Source: Lamellibrachia satsuma | Lineage: Eukaryota > Annelida > Polychaeta > Sabellida > Siboglinidae | Length of the DNA: 64,000 bases | Assembly: GCA_033239005.1 (NCBI GenBank) | Contig: BSQZ01000069.1 | Span: 317,501-381,500 of the forward strand | Direction of reading: 5' to 3' | Shown here: positions 23,201-33,175 of the stretch, piece by piece | Layout of the letters: the number at the start of each line of letters is the position of its first letter | Position numbering within the stretch: position 1 is the first letter of the stretch | Notes under the pieces: model-generated | Seen by the model: only the letters and a program-made list of their open reading frames with translations | The model's database searches: none | What the model was told of the DNA's origin: nothing | Program-made: the position numbers and the translations under genes

Positions 23201-26200
23201 GTTATGGGTAGCACTCAAGTCCATTACAGTGGTCAATTATATTGATTTTTACATTTACTTTTACAAAAAAGTTACCTTATAATTATGATTCTTAAAGAAT
23301 ATTAGTTTGAAAAATAGTTTTAACATATTTGCAGAGAGCTGGAATTGTTAATTTTGTTGGATACTTGAGTTATAAATATCAGTTATGATTGTAATTTTTT
23401 TTAATAACAATTAATAAAAAAATACCTAATTATAGTTATTCATGTAATTATAATTAATCATAATTACACACATGTAATATATTACAATTACACACTTATA
23501 ATTTACCCCCCACTGGTGTAGAGCTTTAATGCAGGTTTTAGCTGGCAGTTGACATTTCGTTATGACGTGCACATCACTGGAAGTACATCATCTAATTGTC
23601 ACCCCTGTATACTGTTGACAGGTGACAAATGTCGGCAAGGAGATGGTGACACTGGCTGCCATCCTGCCGTCTCTCCATGTGTCAGGACTCAAGCTCCTTA
23701 CCGCTCTCATTGAATGGTATACAATAGTGGGAAACTCAATGGAGACTGCCTGACATAACCTCTCATGGATAATATAACAGAAGCTACCCAATATAACCTC
23801 TCATGAATAATATAGCAGAGGTTACCCAACATAAACTCTCATGAATAATATAGCTTTGGTTATCCAACATAACCTCTCATGGATAATATAACAGAAGCTA
23901 CCCAACGTAACATTTATTTGCAAAAAGCCAAAATAAAAAAGTTTAGTTTAGAATGGTTTCGTGCTGCCACCAAGTGGGTAGTGGCAGAAGTAAAAGAATG
24001 TTGCAGAAAAATGCAAAATACCCCATCTATTGCGTAACAACATACGACACAAAGCATGATTTATCCTGAAACACAAAATGGATATAATGTGTTTTGCAAA
24101 TAAATGCTTCATTTGTTGATCCCCACGGGTGTACTTAAAGTACAGTGGAACCTTGGTTTATTTGTCACCTCGGCAATACAGTCGCCCCGCCATTATGGTC
24201 ACCCTAGTAATACAGTTGCCCCGCCATTATGGTCACCCTAGTAATACAGTCACCCCGCCATTATGGTCACCCTGGTAATACAGTCACCCCGCCATTATGG
24301 TCACCCTGGTAATACAGTCGCCCCGCCATTATGGTCACCCTGGGACAGTGCCAAATGATTTCCACAGTAAAAGATAGGATGTTAGTCCTGATAATCCGGT
24401 CACCTTGCTATTCAGGAATACGGTCAGTAACCCAGTGCAAAACGTTGAGATTGCCCGCAGATTAACCCCGCATTTAGTCACGTCACGGCCGGGAAGCCAA
24501 GATTTGGCGGCTGCAATGGCAAGCAGCCACGGGCCGGCCGCCTTTCCATCAAAGGCGGTCTCAATATGAAGCTACGCACTGGCGTCTGCGCGTTTACACA
24601 GTTACCAGTTAACTTCAGAAAACAATGCAAGAAGCTAGAAACGAATCATTTTAGTTAACACTTTGAAGGCAAATTCTTAGGCCTTAGTTTAGGGGCTAAG
24701 TAACTTTTTCTTGTTAAACACAGCACCGTTGACGGCTCGGTCATCAACACTAACAATAACACTATCAACACGGCATTCGACGAGGTTGGTGTAATTTGCA
24801 TTACCGATTTTGATATCGAATTTGTATGGGTGATTACAAATTCTAATAAAATCTTGGATCAAATTTGTTACATGTACAATAAAATGTGATATTATGGAAC
24901 AAAATTCAATAATCCTCTGATATGTGGTTATATAACATAGGCTTCCCAAAATAAACCATGGCGCCTCTGGTGAATAACTCATAACTCATGTTCGATCCTG
25001 AACAGCAAATATTTAACGAGTTGTCATGTCAGCAAATGACATTACATCTTGAACATTTTATTTATGTGCTTAACAAATGTTATGAAAGCCAGTACAGTGT
25101 ACATATAGTTACATACATCAATAATGCAACCACCACATTACACATGATATACTTGCTCAATGTGACATTTTTCCAAATCCCATGATGCTTCAGTGCCCAT
25201 AATTCACTATTAAGGTCACCTTGCTGTTATGGTCACTTTGACTCAGTGCCTTGGGTGACCATAATACTGATGTTCCACTGTACATCGCACTAACAATAAT
25301 GGTTACTGCTGTTTATGACAAAATTCACAATAATATGTACTACTACCAGTACGGTAAAATAGGTTGATCTGATGTTTGAATAATTTTGGACACAACTGAG
25401 CACGAGTTGACGTAGATATGCAATTAATATGGTGCATGGTAAACAATCGTGGAATGTTTTAGGAGTCTTAATTATTCATTTTATTCAAATTAAGTTAGTC
25501 ACTCATGTACATAGATGTATCATGACACATAATCTTAACCGATAAACAGTTGTATAGTCGTAGCTTCTGAAACAAAGACCACTTATGTCGCATAAATCTT
25601 GTTGACCTTGACCTCGACAGATTCACCATGTGGCGATCAAAAATATGCTATTTTGCATAGCCTGCATTCTGCCTATATTGAATTCCTTCTTCTCAGCAGC
25701 TTTACAAGTTCTGACTTGGGGTTCAATTTCCAAAAACCCAGGCCGACTTCCAAACATTAACAATATGAAGTTTTAGTAAATATGTATGAGTTTTAGTAAA
25801 TGACAGGAAAGCAGATGTTCTCCGAGATAACTTTAAATGATAGGAACAAACTATCTGCGGACTGCAAATATGTTAACAAATGTGTTAACATGTGTTAACA
25901 AATGTGTTAACAAATATAATTTACATATATCTGACCATATATATGAAGTGTCATATTCTAAGAATATCACTATATAGATGAGATGTTGTTGGACCCCAAA
26001 AAGTCCATCATTCGTTGTTGACATGCCACATAGAGCTTGTTGTTTTGGGTAGCAATCTTGTTATTAAATTTATTGTTTCTTGTTAAGTAAACACAAGATA
26101 TACTATATATTTATCTTTTCCTGCCGTGTTGCAGTGCAACAGATGTCCTGCTGCCTCACACACCCGTCATTAACAGACTGACCACACAGACTCTCGCCTG

Positions 26201-29200
26201 GTCAGTCTCGGACCCTGGCCACACTAGACTATTTGGGTAGGTACCTCAGTCAGGCCCTGACTCACAGTCACAATCTCACTCAGGCCCTGACTCGCAGTCA
26301 CAATCTAACCCAAGCCCTGACTCACAGTCACAATCTCACCCAAGCCCTGACTCAGTCACAATCTCTAAGACACTAGCCACAATGGTCGAAGTCACTGTTT
26401 CAGTCTGAGGTAAAGGTTGTGATCATAACCTCCTGTTGGACTGAGGGTTATGATCATAACCTCCTGATGGACTGAGGGTCATGAGCATGACCTTCTGTTG
26501 GACTGAGGGTCATGATCATAACCTCCTGATGGACTGAGGGCTATCACAATGTCCATTGGGGCTTTGATATTAGGTCAGACCTTGACTGTGTTTGACTTTG
26601 TGTCATGCGACAGTGTGTCACTAATGTCACATGTGTTGTAGACGCGTCAGACAGCAAGTGTATGACACACTGGTGACGTGGCTGCAAGAGTTGGGGACGT
26701 CCTCAGACATGGAGACAGTGTGTGACATGCTACTGCCACACATACTCACTGACTGCTCACCCCAGACTCCCATTGTCATGGTAACATGTTTATAATTATA
26801 TAGTTCAGTAGTCATTATAAAAAAATCCTTCAAAAGTGAGTAAAAGGTCTGGTGACATATCAAACCAAGAACAATATAATTTCTAGTATTCTTTCTGACT
26901 AATTAACTGATTACGTGCAATCTCAATATGAAGCCACGCACATAAAATTATGCACACTGTTGATTTATGCTATCATTTGTCATGTCAATTACATGTCATT
27001 ATATGTCAGCGTCAAGAGAAGAAAGACGAACTGAAGGAGCCTGTCTCCAAGAAGAGACGTCGACACACAGAGGGCGCCACACAGCTGCACTCTCACCACC
27101 AGGTGGAGCCATCTGCACACAGCGGGGTGTGTCTCGGGGCACTACAGGGTACAAACTCAATACGACTCCTATAGTGTATGGGAATGTTCCCAAATGAGTC
27201 ATTATTCCATCAAAATATAATTATATGTGATATTTATTATTAATTAAATTATGCATGACTGATAAAGTATGATATGACAATTAGTGAATTCTGCAAAGGG
27301 CAGATTTTCAAATATGTAGACAAACTAATTATGTAGACTAACCCAATATAAGTAAAGGTATATGTTTGGGTAATTACTTTGAGGTTTCATCTGTTGGTCC
27401 ACATTGCCGCCCAGAGAGCTTCAAAAAGACTTGTAATATAAAAACTGTCAAGATATGTACTAATGTGTGTCACATTGTTAGTCAACTATTGTTTTAGCTT
27501 ATTTATCTGACCACAGTGAACTGTGATGTGACCCACTAACATTGTAGAGTGTGTCAGTCACAATAGATCACATGTTTCTCTATGTCTTGTTTCACTTTCT
27601 CTTTACAGTGCTACATCAACTTCTCATATCTACTGGCCACTTCATGCACCTGAAACACCACAAGGTAAATATATTCACCCCATCATGGGGGGAAACAAAT
27701 CCCCTTCCCAAACACACAGGTAAGTGACCGTAAGTCCATCTTGAACCTCCCTCCATGTGGATAAACACCGTCATCCTTAAGGATATCCACACCTCTTTGA
27801 TAGGTACGATCCCTATCCCACAACATGTCTCCAACACTACCCCAGTGATAAGTATCCCCTCAACATGGATAAATACTTTTGCATTCAAAGTCAAGAGTTT
27901 CAATTAATGCAGGTTAACAAAAAATGTACTTGCATTCCAGGATTTTCAATCATTTCTCTCAGTTAAGGTGGCTGGGACAGCTTATGCATTAATTTCCTAA
28001 TTTTCCCCTCATGATATGCTGAAAAAAAAATAAATCTACATTGTGCAAATAATCATGCGAAATTAATGTCAACTGTTGCTTCCTGTCTGTCTCCAGAAAA
28101 TCCACGAGACCGTTGTTCCGCTGCTCTTCAAGGTCACACAGCAAGCACCGCAGGTCTCACTCGCCCCCTACAGCAGCGCCCCCTGTAGACAGGCCCTGTA
28201 CCGAGTGCTGTTAAGTTGTGTGTTGGTGCCGCGTCCCAATCACCCTGCCCCCACTCAGTGCGCCCTCCGTCTGTTCACGGCAGGCGCTAATGACCCAAAC
28301 ATACAGGTCAGTCTCTGGTACACTTAATAATAACACTTTATGAACACATATTTTAGTTATTAATTTCTTATAATTATTTATCAATTTTTTACTATCATGA
28401 ATTTTATTCATTTATTAATCTTATACTCTATTTTATATATTTATATTTTTAACTATGATATATTATTTTATATGTTTTATACGTGCCTATGAACGGGCTG
28501 GTCCCGGATATATGGCGCTTTATAAATTTTAGTAATAATGATAATAATACATTCTTACGTGTTGAGGGATGAAAATCTGTTGACCTGAGTTCTCTACTTG
28601 TGTCTGTCCTGCAGGACTTCAGTTCAGCAAACGTTTTCCTGAATTCAGGTTTAGTTTTGTATAAAGAAATTGTGTATATAGCCATATAAATCCGTATAAC
28701 ATTTTTCATTGGTTAATCAGCCAATAACATTCCTATTCCAATTGAGTGTCGCCATCTATCAGGCTACAATATATGTACATCAATTGAAATCTGCTATGCT
28801 TTGCCAGAATCGAGTGTTGCTACCTATCAGCCTACAAGATATACTTACATCAGACAAAATCTGCTAGGTTTCGCCTGAAATTTACTTAGCATCAAAAGTA
28901 TTTATGCTTCAACCTTCAACAAGTTTGCAATAAGTTTATACTTGTCTGATGAGCACAAGAATATATGTACTTTATCACGATAATAATCCATATGAAACTG
29001 AGATATGGTGGTATATCTCCTAAAAATCCATGTTGCATACAGGAAATCCATACGATGTCTCAGGTCTGAAACTGTCTATAACCAAGATTAACGTTAGCTG
29101 AAAATAGAATTGGAATTGATATATAGACATTGAAATTACTGTTCGTCTTCATGTTGTGTTGTTAAACATCTGTTCTGATGGTAAGTGCACATTATGTTGT

Positions 29201-31446
29201 TAAACATATCCTAATGGTAAGTGCACATTATGTTGTTAAACATCTGTTCTAATGGTAAGTGCACATTATGTTGTTAAACATATCCTAATGGTAAGTGCAC
29301 ATTATGTTGTTAAACATCTGTTCTAATGGTAAGTGCACATTATGTTGTTAAACATCTGTCCTAATGGTAAGTGCACATTGTGTTGTTAAACATCTGTCCT
29401 AATGGTAAATGCACATTGTGTTGTTAAACATCTGTCCTAATGGTAAGTGCACATTGTGTTGTTAAACATCTGTCCTAATGGTAAATGCACATTATGTTAG
29501 TTTTATTATTAGTTATAATTGTTCTCAGTTTAAAGGGAAACACGACTAAATTTCTCGACATAAGCTGGAAACAGTTGCAACTTTGCTATGTAGTGAAAGG
29601 TGTTTCTCCTTGTGTCCTGTGTACATACTAATAACAAAGATATGTTTTTAATGGAAATGTTCAGTTCTTTTTGCAAGCAGAAATTATATACAGGTATAGT
29701 CGCAAAACTAAAGTATTAGAAAATATTGTGTAATATTTATGATTCGCTGAGAATCCATGAAAAGTTGACATGTTTGTTGCCAGGTGGCGTGTTTCTGTCG
29801 AGAAGCTCTTGTCATCTGTAGCAGCATTGTCCATCCTCGGGGTCCGTCTTTCTTCAAACCAGTAACCACGGAAACCGTCATCACCACAACCAAGGAACAC
29901 TCGAACAGTGACGAGGTGCTATGGAAACATTCTGGACTGGTCAATTATGCAGGTGATGCCACTTCATATGGAGGTGACAGGAACAAACCTGAACAACTAG
30001 TACAGCAGTTAAATGTTTCTGTATTGGAGACACAGGTTGACATCATTGCGTCATGTGATGGCACTGACGTGTCAATGATGTCACCAAACACCAGTGGTGA
30101 CATGTCATCTGTCAATGTCAATCCGTCGTTGATTCTGGGACATGTTTGTGACAACACCTTGGAAAGTGAGGAAGTCGATGAGGATGAAAAGCCACTACCG
30201 GTGGCAACCGAGCAATCTGTATCCATGGCAATGGGGTGCGATGTCACTGAAGTATCCATGGCAACAGTGATGGCAAGAGGGAAGGAAAATGAGGGAGTCG
30301 GCTCAGAGCAAAGGGAAACAGCTGAGCGGGAGGAATTAGAGGGAAAGACAGAAGGGAGTGAGGAGACAGATTTAGCAACGGCTTCAACATCTGTCTCAAG
30401 CCCACAGGTAATAACTCTCTGGCAGTGACTGCACGCATGCACGCACGCACACGTACTTGAGTGTATCACGCAATTGCAGTTTTGTTCCTTTAGGTTCAGA
30501 ATTGTCATTGATGTACTATCATTATTCTTTGTCATTCTTGCCTTATCATTCTTACCTTAGCATATTTATCTTTTCATTTTTATATTAGCATACTTTAATT
30601 GTCATCTACTGTTTGGATCTTGTCATTATAATTTATCATTCTCATCTTGGTAGTCTCACTTCAATGCTAAAACAATAAAAAAAACTGATATTTTCTTTCA
30701 ATTATGAATATTCTACAATATAGATGTTATTAGACATGTTACTAAACATAGTATGCAAATTATTAGACAAAATTACCTCTCAAGAAACTTGGTATCCGAT
30801 CTGAATATTTCGACCTAATCTCGCAATCTTCTTCAGCAGACTGAAGTTCCGGAGGTGTCACATGACCAATGTCAAGCTGGAGCAGGCGATTAACATCCAG
30901 AGAGAAACCTACGCTGAACCGAGACGTTGGCCAGGAGCTCCCACCACTCCTGCTCCAGCTTGTGTCACATGACATTGGTCATGTGACACATTCGTAACTT
31001 CAGTCTGCTGAAGAAGATTGTGAGATGCAGTCGAAATATTCAGATCGAATACCAAGTTTCTTGAGAGATAATTGTTTAATATTAATAACCGAGAAACCGG
31101 ATAACCTATCCATTTAAGGAGTATCAAATTGTTTGCAAATATGTGCATAATTATCTGAATTATTGAATGTTTGCTTTGGTCTTTGTATATTGCTGGACCA
31201 TGCAAATCAACACTGCTTAAAATTTGTTCATGTAAGGTTTCATTGTAGGAACACTTGACAAAATTTAAATGAACTGGTTCATTCAAACTTCTGAGTCCAT
31301 TTAGTAATTCGTTAGGGATATGAGGTGACAGAGACAGGTCTTTATGTCACTGTCGGCATGCTTTCTTTGGTTCACAGGAGGACAATGTGGAAGCAATGTT
31401 GGGCAGTTTTGTTGATGTACAGCCGGATGGGAGTGACACCCCCTAA
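17168..31446 (+). CDS. PELP1: PELP1-like protein (RIX1/PELP1 family), spliced, N-terminus not certain
   Basis: Sixteen exons join in phase with GT-AG borders: 17168-17226, 17441-17546, 17846-17995, 19217-19288, 19852-19911, 20252-20405, 21443-21581, 22605-22692, 23622-23716, 26135-26236, 26642-26780, 27010-27148, 27609-27664, 28097-28306, 29784-30407, 31378-31446. They encode 753 residues. Similarity to vertebrate PELP1, as I remember it, runs the whole length: 'RLDGLCVLRRLL', 'EQHCVSW', 'CLRCYPRTC', 'AAECYSLLAG', 'LPVRDILDVICR', 'AYSSAP'-like 'PYSSAPCRQALY', 'FCREALVICSSIVHPR' and the C-terminal 'VEAMLGSFVD'. Three LxxLL boxes are visible (LRRLL, LTRLL, LHQLL), with a basic 'KKRRR' patch. 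In this family the protein scaffolds the nucleolar PELP1-TEX10-WDR18 complex in 60S maturation and binds nuclear receptors. The tail is acidic but much shorter than the Glu-rich tail of mammals. Confidence 0.9.
17227..17440. repeat. PELP1 intron made almost wholly of two tandem arrays
   Basis: The first half holds three diverged copies of the exon edge ('ccaagtagag' then 'catgtcacc', about 35-bp spacing). The second half holds about five copies of a 20-22-bp unit with 'tgtggtcagtgtcatgtaa', running up to the acceptor 'atctccacag'. Confidence 0.8.
17441..17546 (+). CDS. PELP1: PELP1 exon
   Basis: Encodes 'LDGLCVLRRLLQD' and 'FEQHCVSWAGLLLTALQ', the best-conserved N-terminal block of the RIX1 domain, with an LxxLL box (LRRLL). 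Acceptor 'ctccacag', donor CAG/GTATAT, leaves in phase 0. Confidence 0.95.
17846..17995 (+). CDS. PELP1: PELP1 exon
   Basis: A phase 0-0 exon of 50 codons, 'SHDQLVTWQV' to 'TCLLQATTE', helical RIX1-domain repeat. Acceptor 'ttattgcag', donor GAG/GTGAGT. Confidence 0.9.
18046..18415 (+). mobile_element. dispersed SINE-like repeat, copy 1
   Basis: Starts near 'cctagacacttt', has a B-box-like 'ggggttcgattcggg', and ends near 'gactggcagcaccaag'. A second copy in opposite orientation lies at 44170-44545. The tRNA-like B box suggests a SINE. It lies in a PELP1 intron. Confidence 0.6.
19217..19288 (+). CDS. PELP1: PELP1 exon
   Basis: 24 codons, 'VSIAVRCLSDCLRCYPRTC', matching the family's 'YFPRAC' block. 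Acceptor 'gtttacag', donor CTG/GTGAGT, phase 0-0. Confidence 0.9.
19852..19911 (+). CDS. PELP1: PELP1 exon
   Basis: 20 codons, 'NKIESMIVVLLDRTEEDIAE', phase 0-0. Acceptor 'tatgtttgcag', donor GAG/GTAAAC. Confidence 0.9.
20055..20240. repeat. minisatellite, unit about 25 bp, ending next to an acceptor
   Basis: Seven to eight diverged copies of a unit with 'ggtgttgactcacactcag', stopping just before the acceptor 'ttgtgttccag' of the exon at 20252. Confidence 0.8.
20252..20405 (+). CDS. PELP1: PELP1 exon with repeated donor
   Basis: Encodes 'GAAECYSLLAGCGGAG' and 'ATLNTLYDVLPHK', leaving in phase 1. The donor AAAG/GTACTT at 20405/20406 is the first of 20 identical-looking donors spaced 26 bp. 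Splicing from this first donor to 21443 keeps the frame. Splicing from every third donor after it would also keep the frame and add multiples of 26 residues. Confidence 0.85.
20384..20932. repeat. 26-bp minisatellite of a 5' splice site
   Basis: Twenty copies of a 26-bp unit, with 'cacaaaggtacctctgtc' as core; AAAGGTA starts at 20402 and then every 26 bases to 20896. Copies differ at one or two positions ('ctt' for 'cct', 'caaaaagg' for 'cacaaagg'). The unit spans the 3' end of the exon and the first intron bases. All frames on both strands are free of stops, giving misleading ORFs of 180-230 codons. Confidence 0.95.
21443..21581 (+). CDS. PELP1: PELP1 exon
   Basis: Acceptor 'tttgtctcag' before 21443. 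Encodes 'RRHKTQTELQLRYVSSS' then 'FYVLTRLLGHML', the second LxxLL box (LTRLL). It joins the next exon as 'MLSEEF', like 'MLSSEF' of vertebrate PELP1. Phase 1 in, phase 2 out, donor AG/GTCAGT. Confidence 0.85.
21605..21865 (-). mobile_element. tRNA-derived SINE
   Basis: On the minus strand, the B-box-like 'agggttcgagtgg' is near 21860, the shared body 'aaaagccgttggtccctttt' near 21775, and the tail 'cactgttcaaag' complement near 21650. The body matches the SINE at 35255 and the tail matches the one at 3012. Confidence 0.65.
21868..22258. repeat. 57-bp minisatellite
   Basis: About seven copies of a 57-bp unit (19 codons) containing the perfect palindrome CATACGTATG. Because 57 is a multiple of 3, frames on both strands repeat the same 19-residue word. 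No host-gene function is implied. It lies in a PELP1 intron between two minus-strand SINE copies. Confidence 0.95.
22290..22450 (-). mobile_element. SINE body copy, partial
   Basis: Shares 'caggttacacattta', 'ggtcttttact', 'aaagaaaca' and 'aagtttaaaaac' blocks with the SINE at 21605-21865, in the same orientation. Confidence 0.55.
22450..22565. repeat. short tandem duplication, PELP1 intron
   Basis: 'ggttggccacagcct' followed by 'gttgcctatcac' occurs twice, about 60 bases apart, with smaller 'gttgcctat' repeats inside. Confidence 0.75.
22605..22692 (+). CDS. PELP1: PELP1 exon
   Basis: Encodes 'EEFASVVRLPVRDILDVICR' then 'VLAVTPKML', matching the 'VPVQEILDFICR' block of vertebrate PELP1. Acceptor 'gtttgcag', donor TTG/GTAGGC, leaves in phase 0. 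Confidence 0.95.
23622..23716 (+). CDS. PELP1: PELP1 exon
   Basis: Encodes 'TLAAILPSLHVSGLKLLTAL', like 'LLLLPSIHLEALDLLSAL'. Acceptor 'tgttgacag', donor TG/GTATAC, leaves in phase 2. Confidence 0.9.
23745..23910. repeat. minisatellite, about 47-bp unit
   Basis: About three and a half copies of 'cataacctctcatgaataat' followed by 'agc..aaggttaccc' variants, in the PELP1 intron shortly after the donor. Confidence 0.75.
24143..25280. mobile_element. Tc1/mariner-type MITE
   Basis: The left end CAGTGGAACC and right end GTTCCACTG are inverted and flanked by TA on both sides (24141-24142, 25281-25282). Inside both ends are 'attatggtcacc' motifs in opposite orientation. The left subterminal motif is amplified into five 34-bp copies at 24183-24345. 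No transposase frame is present. Confidence 0.75.
24183..24345. repeat. 34-bp tandem repeat inside the MITE
   Basis: Five copies of a 34-bp unit with 'ccccgccattatggtcaccc' as core. Confidence 0.9.
26135..26236 (+). CDS. PELP1: PELP1 exon
   Basis: Encodes 'ATDVLLPHTPVINRLTTQTL' then 'VSDPGHTRLFG'. Acceptor 'cgtgttgcag'. Of two possible donors, GG/GTAGGT at 26236 keeps the frame, while the one four bases later would leave an in-frame TAG. Confidence 0.85.
26245..26365. repeat. minisatellite just after a donor
   Basis: About four copies of a 31-34-bp unit with 'ccctgactcacagtcacaat', starting within ten bases of the PELP1 donor at 26236. Confidence 0.85.
26408..26545. repeat. minisatellite, about 37-bp unit
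   Basis: About four copies of 'atgatcataacctcctgatg' followed by 'gactgagggt'. The 'atgatcat' core is a palindrome. Confidence 0.85.
26642..26780 (+). CDS. PELP1: PELP1 exon
   Basis: Encodes 'RVRQQVYDTLVTWLQELG' and 'CDMLLPHILTDCSPQ', matching the 'VRTKVYAILELWVQ' block. Acceptor 'gttgtag', donor ATG/GTAACA, leaves in phase 0. Confidence 0.9.
27010..27148 (+). CDS. PELP1: PELP1 exon with basic patch
   Basis: Encodes 'KEPVSKKRRRHTEGA' (likely nuclear localisation signal) and 'SGVCLGALQ'. Acceptor 'tatatgtcag', donor G/GTACAA, leaves in phase 1. Confidence 0.85.
27609..27664 (+). CDS. PELP1: PELP1 exon
   Basis: Encodes 'LHQLLISTGHFMHLKHHK', including the third LxxLL box (LHQLL). Acceptor 'ctttacag', donor AAG/GTAAAT, leaves in phase 0. 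Confidence 0.85.
28097..28306 (+). CDS. PELP1: PELP1 exon
   Basis: 70 codons, phase 0-0: 'KIHETVVPLLFKVTQQAP', 'PYSSAPCRQALYRVLLSC', 'QCALRLFTAG', parallel to 'LHDLVLPLV', 'SPYTSSRCRRELY' and 'ACALQAFSLG' of vertebrate PELP1. Acceptor 'gtctccag', donor CAG/GTCAGT. Confidence 0.95.
28690..29065 (+). repeat. dispersed repeat, copy 1
   Basis: Contains 'gtgtcgccatctatcaggct' and flanking blocks that reappear in inverted orientation at 32855-33175. The family is unknown. Confidence 0.55.
29156..29495. repeat. 37-38-bp minisatellite carrying GTAAGT motifs
   Basis: Nine copies of a unit with 'cctaatggtaagtgcac' then 'gttgttaaacat'. Seven copies contain ATG/GTAAGT, a strong 5' splice-site match on the coding strand of PELP1; two have GTAAAT. 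Confidence 0.9.
29784..30407 (+). CDS. PELP1: PELP1 exon (long, Ser/Thr- and acid-rich)
   Basis: 208 codons, phase 0-0. Starts with conserved 'VACFCREALVICSSIVHPRG' and then becomes low in conservation, rich in Ser, Thr, Glu and Asp ('ESEEVDEDEKPL'). It corresponds to the disordered tail of PELP1. Acceptor 'gttgccag', donor CAG/GTAATA. Confidence 0.9.
30764..31073. repeat. fold-back element (long inverted repeat)
   Basis: Two arms of about 115-125 bases are near-perfect reverse complements: 'tctcaagaaacttggtat' at about 30778 and its complement 'accaagtttcttgagaga' at about 31050. The loop is about 50 bases. Inner arm parts hold 'cttcttcagcagactgaag' and 'gtgtcacatgaccaatgt' motifs. It lies in the last PELP1 intron and would form a strong hairpin in pre-mRNA. 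Confidence 0.9.
31378..31446 (+). CDS. PELP1: PELP1 terminal exon
   Basis: Acceptor 'tggttcacag'. Encodes 'EDNVEAMLGSFVDVQPDG' and five more residues, then TAA at 31444-31446. The 'AMLGSFVD' motif matches the 'AMLADFID' C-terminal motif of vertebrate PELP1. The last 30 or so bases and the stop are copied repeatedly downstream. Confidence 0.9.
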   Translation, partial: EDNVEAMLGSFVDVQPDGSDTP

Positions 31447-31822
31447 ACATAGCCAGGTGGGAGTGATGCCCCCTAACCACACAGCCAGATGGGAGTGACA
31501 CCCCCTAAGAGACGGCCAAATGGGAGTGACATACCCTAAAGACAGCCAGATGGGAGTGACACCACCTAAACACACAGCCAGATGGGAGTGACGCACCCTA
31601 AACACACAGCAAGATGGGAGTGACACCCCCTAAACATAGCCAGGTGGGAGTGATGCCCCCTAACCACACAGCCAGATGGGAGTGACACCCCCTAAGAGAC
31701 GGCCAAATGGGAGTGACATACCCTAAAGACAGCCAGATGGGAGTGACACCACCTAAACACACAGCCAGATGGGAGTGACGCACCCTAACCACACAGCCAG
31801 ATGGGAGTGACGCCCCCTGACT
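31418..31822. repeat. minisatellite grown from the PELP1 stop region
   Basis: About thirteen copies of a unit close to 30 bp, with 'agccagatgggagtgacacc' then 'ccctaa', the first being the real C-terminal codons and TAA. A block of six units (about 187 bp) is itself duplicated (31431 onward and 31618 onward). It would form the start of the 3' UTR. Confidence 0.9.
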
Positions 31823-32854
31823 GGAGAAATGACACTACTTCAAGTTTATTGTGACACTTGCTTCTTCAGATGCATGTCTCTGTACTAATAATAATCTGTT
31901 GATGAAGAAGTGTGATTGACATGCGTTAGTTTTACAACTGTAGGTAAAGTAAAAGGTCAAGGTTAGTTCTTATACACCCTGTGTTTGTGCAATCACCCTG
32001 TTTGTACAACTGCATTGTGTCTGTACATACTGCCAGTGTTTGTACAACTGCCCTGTGCTTGTACAACCGCACTAAACAAACAACAATTATAACATGAATA
32101 TGCATAATGCATTTTATTATTGCAGTTGACTTATCACAGTAATTTTCCTTCATCATTGTTACAATTCGTAAATTATATATACACTATATACATATATAAT
32201 TGTATGCACCTTGTGTATGCATGCACACATACACAAACATACACACATACCCATCAAACTCAGAACTAAGTTGCTGTGTTGTGGCAAAGACTTGTTAGGT
32301 ATATGCGTAATAACACTTTAATTACCTAACTTATCTTAATGATAACTTAATGATTTTGAAAGCAAACACAATTTGACACATAATATTTATCAATTATACA
32401 TGGATAATCAATCACAAAAATATACACAAATACAGCATGTCATCATCGTCCGTTCTTTCAACCAGTCAATGATAGCTGCATTACAAAACAGTTGCAATAA
32501 AAATAAATAATTATATTTTATAATTTACAGACAAATTATGATGGCTAAAATCACAATGTTGTATTTACTTATTTCCGATGACTGCCCTAACGTGGAAGTT
32601 CTCTGTTTGGGGGCCATATTAAAATATTTTCCCAAGACAGTTCATGAGTGCTGATTTCGAGCTCATGCTGAAGTGCCACCTGATGGATATGAAGTTGACA
32701 TAATTCAAAGTTTCATTTAGGTGGAAGGTAAATGACATTAGTTTCGTGTATCAATGTTTTCTCAAAAAATGCTGAACTTTACACAGTGGTCATGCATTTG
32801 ATCATAAAAATCATCTAGACAGACATAAGTCAATCACTTAAATCATAATCACAA
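31823..32854. other. intergenic sequence downstream of PELP1
   Basis: No exon is seen. A candidate poly(A) signal AATAAA on the plus strand lies at 32496-32501, and other AT-rich candidates exist. Confidence 0.4.
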
Positions 32855-33175
32855 CTAGTCCTAATGAACATCACTATTTACCACAGACATGTTGGTTTAT
32901 ATGGATTACCTTTATTCAATACAGACTATCAGGATGAAAGGTTGCATCCCATATTTATACGGATTCAAGTTTCCGAAAAAATTGCTAGGCATATTTCCAG
33001 AAAAACCTGGTGGATGCTTTTTATTTTGGTACATTGTGTAGCCTGATAGATGGCGACACTTGATTGGAATGGTACAGGCCGATTAACCGGTGAAAAGTTA
33101 TACACCTGTATGGATTCATACAGAATTTTAAGTCAAAAATACGGATTTCAATCCAAACAAAACGGCACGTCTGTC
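32855..33175 (-). repeat. dispersed repeat, copy 2 (inverted)
   Basis: The reverse complement contains 'gtgtcgccatctatcaggct' with the same flanks ('ggttaatcggcc', 'cattccaat') as 28690-29065. Confidence 0.55.
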
